DNA from: Bhargavaea sp. CC-171006
GTDB taxonomy: Bacteria > Bacillota > Bacilli > Bacillales_A > Planococcaceae
Assembly (NCBI RefSeq): GCF_009761675.1
Contig: NZ_QUZH01000002.1
Span: 1-64,000 of the forward strand
Direction of reading: 5' to 3'
DNA: 64,000 bases
This document shows positions 62,024-64,000 of the stretch, piece after piece. A program made the position numbers and the translations under genes. The notes below the pieces were generated by a model. The model was not told where the DNA came from and did not search any database. It worked only from the letters and a program-made list of their open reading frames with translations. Within the stretch, counting starts at the first letter, position 1. Each line of letters starts with the position of its first letter.

Positions 62024-62541
62024 CGGCCCGGCGCATTGCAGTGATGAGCGATTCTCATGGTGACAAAGAGACGGTCCGTCAGTTTCTGGACAAGCAATCG
62101 GGTTCGGATTACCTTGTCCACTGCGGTGACAGCGAGCTTTCGGCGGAAGATATGCTTCTTAGAGAGATGATCGCTGTAAAAGGCAACTGCGATCAGGAGG
62201 GGCTGCCCGAGAACCGGATGCTGGAATGCGGTAGTTTTCAGGTTCTCGTCACGCATGGCCACCTGGATCGGGTGAAGACCGGTCTGCTGCCGCTGCGCTA
62301 CAGGGCCGAGGAAGCCGGAGCGGACATCGTCCTGTTCGGCCATACCCACCTTTACGGGGCGGAAGTGCATGACGGGATTTTGTTTGTGAATCCGGGAAGC
62401 ACGCACAGGCCTCCGCCCGGCCGCCCGGCCACCTACGTAGTGATCGAAGAAAAAGCGGAAGGTGTGTCGGTCAGCTTCCTGCAAACGGACGGGACGGAAG
62501 CGGATTCTGCAGACTTTCCGGAATTTCAGAAACGCCGTTGA
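62020..62541 (+). CDS. ysnB: YfcE/MJ0936-family metallophosphoesterase YsnB
   Basis: A 173-residue calcineurin-type phosphodiesterase: metal ligands in MSDSHGD, HCGDSE, KGNCDQ, THGHLD and GHTHLY. Homologues are phosphodiesterases of unknown natural substrate. Start codon overlaps rdgB by 4 nt, so the pair is translationally coupled. Its stop codon overlaps the -35 of the following tRNA gene. Confidence 0.93.
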   Translation: MTARRIAVMSDSHGDKETVRQFLDKQSGSDYLVHCGDSELSAEDMLLREMIAVKGNCDQEGLPENRMLECGSFQVLVTHGHLDRVKTGLLPLRYRAEEAGADIVLFGHTHLYGAEVHDGILFVNPGSTHRPPPGRPATYVVIEEKAEGVSVSFLQTDGTEADSADFPEFQKRR

Positions 62542-62566
62542 CTTTCGGCAGCGGGGAACCTATAAT
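62538..62566 (+). promoter_or_regulatory. promoter of tRNA-Arg
   Basis: TTGACT (62538-62543), 17-nt spacer, TATAAT (62561-62566): near-consensus, starting about 27 nt before the tRNA. Confidence 0.8.
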
Positions 62567-62599
62567 TATCTTTGTCTTGCGCAGCCGCATGGTTGCCTT

Positions 62600-62673
62600 G
62601 TCCCAGTAGCTCAGTAGGATAGAGCAACAGCCTTCTAAGCTGTCGGTCGGGGGTTCGAATCCCTCCTGGGACG
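62600..62673 (+). tRNA. tRNA-Arg (anticodon TCT)
   Basis: A 74-nt cloverleaf: acceptor GTCCCAG/CTGGGAC, D stem GCTC/GAGC, anticodon stem ACAGC/GCTGT with loop CTTCTAA (anticodon TCT at 62634-62636), T arm GGGGG-TTCGAAT-CCCTC, discriminator G. CCA is not encoded. It reads AGA and AGG codons. It stands alone with its own promoter and terminator. Confidence 0.97.
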
Positions 62674-62675
62674 TC

Positions 62676-62704
62676 AAAAGCATCGCCGGGGGCGATGCTT
62701 TTTC
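62676..62704 (+). terminator. terminator after tRNA-Arg
   Basis: A stem AAAGCATCGCC/GGCGATGCTTT is followed by T; 3-nt loop GGG. Confidence 0.88.
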
Positions 62705-62818
62705 ATTTTCGCAACGCCGCAGAGTCCTTTGGGCACAGATTTTATAGGGCGGAAAAGCATATGCACAGCTTCCTGCGGCTATGCTATTATGGATGACAAA
62801 GAGAGGGGGATGGGACGC

Positions 62819-63796
62819 ATGGGCAGGAAGAGGCGACAGCTCAGAAAACATGGCAACGTCATCGTCATGCCGGGCACCTTTGAACGGCTGATGGGTGACG
62901 GGCTGCGTGCCGTTTCCGAAGAGCGGTATGACGACGCAGCTCCGCTTATCCGCCAGGCCCTCTCCTACGAAAGCGGCAATGCCAGCCTTCTCGGTGCGCT
63001 GACCGTCTCCTTGTACGAACTGAGGGAGTATGCGGAAGCTAAAGAGGCAGCCACCCGCTATTTGCAGGCAGGCCCCGCCAACTACATCGAGGCGATGGAG
63101 CTCTATCTGTCCATCTGTATCCAGCTGAGGGATTACGACGAAGTGGAAGACACCATCTCCGCTCTGCTCGATGAGGGAATCATCCCGCCTGACAGACGGG
63201 AGAAGTTCCTTTATCTCCAGGGACTCAACCGGAGACTGACTGACCGCTACGACGAGCCGCCTGAAGCACCCGAAGAACCGCCGGAACTGGCTGATTTCCT
63301 GTCACTGCCCGAAGGGGAACAGCACAGCCGCCTTTCGTCGGTGCCGGACAATGAGCTGCCCGCATGGGGAGCATTCCTGGCAATGCTGGCGGCACATGAA
63401 GAGGCGTCTTCTCTCCTGAAAACCTATTCGCTTGTGCTTCTCGCAGGCATCGGATATTCTTCTCCGGTGACAGTCAGGAAGTTCGGTTTGGAGGAAACTG
63501 TCGTCCCGTCACAGTTGTCCGGGCCTGAGGATATGCAGAAGGCCGGTAAGGTGGAGGCCATCCTGAAAGAGCAGTTCGCACAGGACCCTTCAAAAGAACA
63601 GATCGCCGCCCAGCTTCTGCGCACCTACCGTTTCACAGCCTATCCAATCGAGTGGCCGGGCCTGTCCGCAGAGGAGGTTGCCGACGCGTACCATACATAT
63701 ATCGAAAGCCTGTTTGACGGCACTGATGCCGGTGCACATCCGGTCATCGATCTCATCAACAAAATCGAATTGTTCCATAACGGCCGGCAGCTATGA
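62819..63796 (+). CDS. ysoA: YsoA-like TPR protein
   Basis: A 325-residue soluble protein; the N-terminal half (about 25-150) has tetratricopeptide-like helical pairs (ALSYESGNASLLGALTVSLYE; YLQAGPANYIEAMELYL). The role is unknown. It precedes tig exactly as ysoA does in B. subtilis. ATG 62819 is 9 nt after AGAGGGGG; ATG 62810 is too near. Confidence 0.8.
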   Translation: MGRKRRQLRKHGNVIVMPGTFERLMGDGLRAVSEERYDDAAPLIRQALSYESGNASLLGALTVSLYELREYAEAKEAATRYLQAGPANYIEAMELYLSICIQLRDYDEVEDTISALLDEGIIPPDRREKFLYLQGLNRRLTDRYDEPPEAPEEPPELADFLSLPEGEQHSRLSSVPDNELPAWGAFLAMLAAHEEASSLLKTYSLVLLAGIGYSSPVTVRKFGLEETVVPSQLSGPEDMQKAGKVEAILKEQFAQDPSKEQIAAQLLRTYRFTAYPIEWPGLSAEEVADAYHTYIESLFDGTDAGAHPVIDLINKIELFHNGRQL

Positions 63797-63801
63797 AATT
63801 C

Positions 63802-63829
63802 TTGAATATGGACACATCTGTGCTATACT
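63802..63829 (+). promoter_or_regulatory. promoter of tig
   Basis: TTGAAT (63802-63807), 16-nt spacer, TATACT (63824-63829) preceded by TGC (extended -10). Confidence 0.7.
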
Positions 63830-63897
63830 GAGAAAGTTGTCAAACCAGTGAACGCAAGCGCTGATAAGCGAATTATATCGTCTGGAGGTATGTAAAC

Positions 63898-64000
63898 ATG
63901 GCAGTAAATTGGGAAAAGCAAGAAGGAAACCAGGGAGTCCTCACGTTTGAAGTCCCTGCAGAGACATTCAACAAGGGGCTTGACCAGGCTTTCAAAAAGG
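63898..64000 (+). CDS. tig: trigger factor, N-terminal part
   Basis: The first 34 codons ([20 protein letters not shown], then the ribosome-binding start of the N domain) of the ribosome-associated chaperone and prolyl isomerase; the rest lies beyond the window. ATG 63898 follows TCTGGAGGTATGTAAAC. Position after ysoA supports the call. Confidence 0.9.
   Translation, partial: MAVNWEKQEGNQGVLTFEVPAETFNKGLDQAFKK

Overview
The window looks like chromosomal DNA of a GC-rich, probably spore-forming member of the Bacillales, most likely Planococcaceae; the genus is not determined. The evidence is Bacillus-type ribosome binding sites (GGAGG) and sigma-A promoters, a Phe T-box leader, spore genes (sspI, gerE with a sigma-K-type promoter), and long stretches of Bacillus subtilis gene order. 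That order includes sspI-ysgA-pheS-pheT-rnhC-zapA-cvpA-polX-mutS2-yshE-lcfA-fadR-fadB-etfB-etfA, trxA-uvrC, yslB-sdhCAB-ysmA-gerE-ysmB and ysnA-ysnB-ysoA-tig. No prophage, insertion sequence, CRISPR array or integron was seen.

Layout. 0.3-6 kb: a mini beta-carbonic-anhydrase-like protein, a DUF4440 protein, a tiny membrane protein, UspA, the FetAB-type iron exporter under a candidate PerR box, and selD-selU for tRNA selenouridine. 6-9 kb: a YebC/YeeI regulator, ExoA nuclease, an SRPBCC protein and a Nudix hydrolase. 8.9-12.9 kb: cstA, a small protein ending in Cys-Cys, a cysteine-free ArsA-like ATPase and a quinone-reductase-like enzyme, apparently one unit. 13-16 kb: the complete des-desK-desR membrane-fluidity module. 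16-25.7 kb: threonine dehydratase, CoA-transferase, a lipoprotein, phosphate transporter with DUF47 partner, oligoendopeptidase, RsbR-type STAS protein and ferredoxin-NADP reductase. 25.8-36 kb: tRNA hydroxylase TrhO, SRAP protein, PAS histidine kinase, LysM/3D wall protein with a WalR-type box, MFS transporter, flavodoxin-fold quinone reductase, an unidentified membrane protein, M42 peptidase and argF. 36-64 kb: the conserved housekeeping block from sspI to tig.

The regulatory layer is the most informative part. Fatty-acid beta-oxidation is split into lcfA (a cre-like site over its -35) and fadR-fadB-etfBA (a FadR operator just after its -10). A second FadR operator lies at the promoter of the thioesterase ysmA after sdhB. 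PerR-like, DesR-like, WalR-like, sigma-K and possible Spo0A sites are also visible. All regulatory assignments rest on motif reading alone.

Compared with the B. subtilis order as I remember it, racE-gerM-rph are missing between ysmB and ysnA, and a DUF1992 gene stands where lysC would be. Start codons were chosen by ribosome binding site spacing and often differ from the longest open frame; ends include the stop codon.
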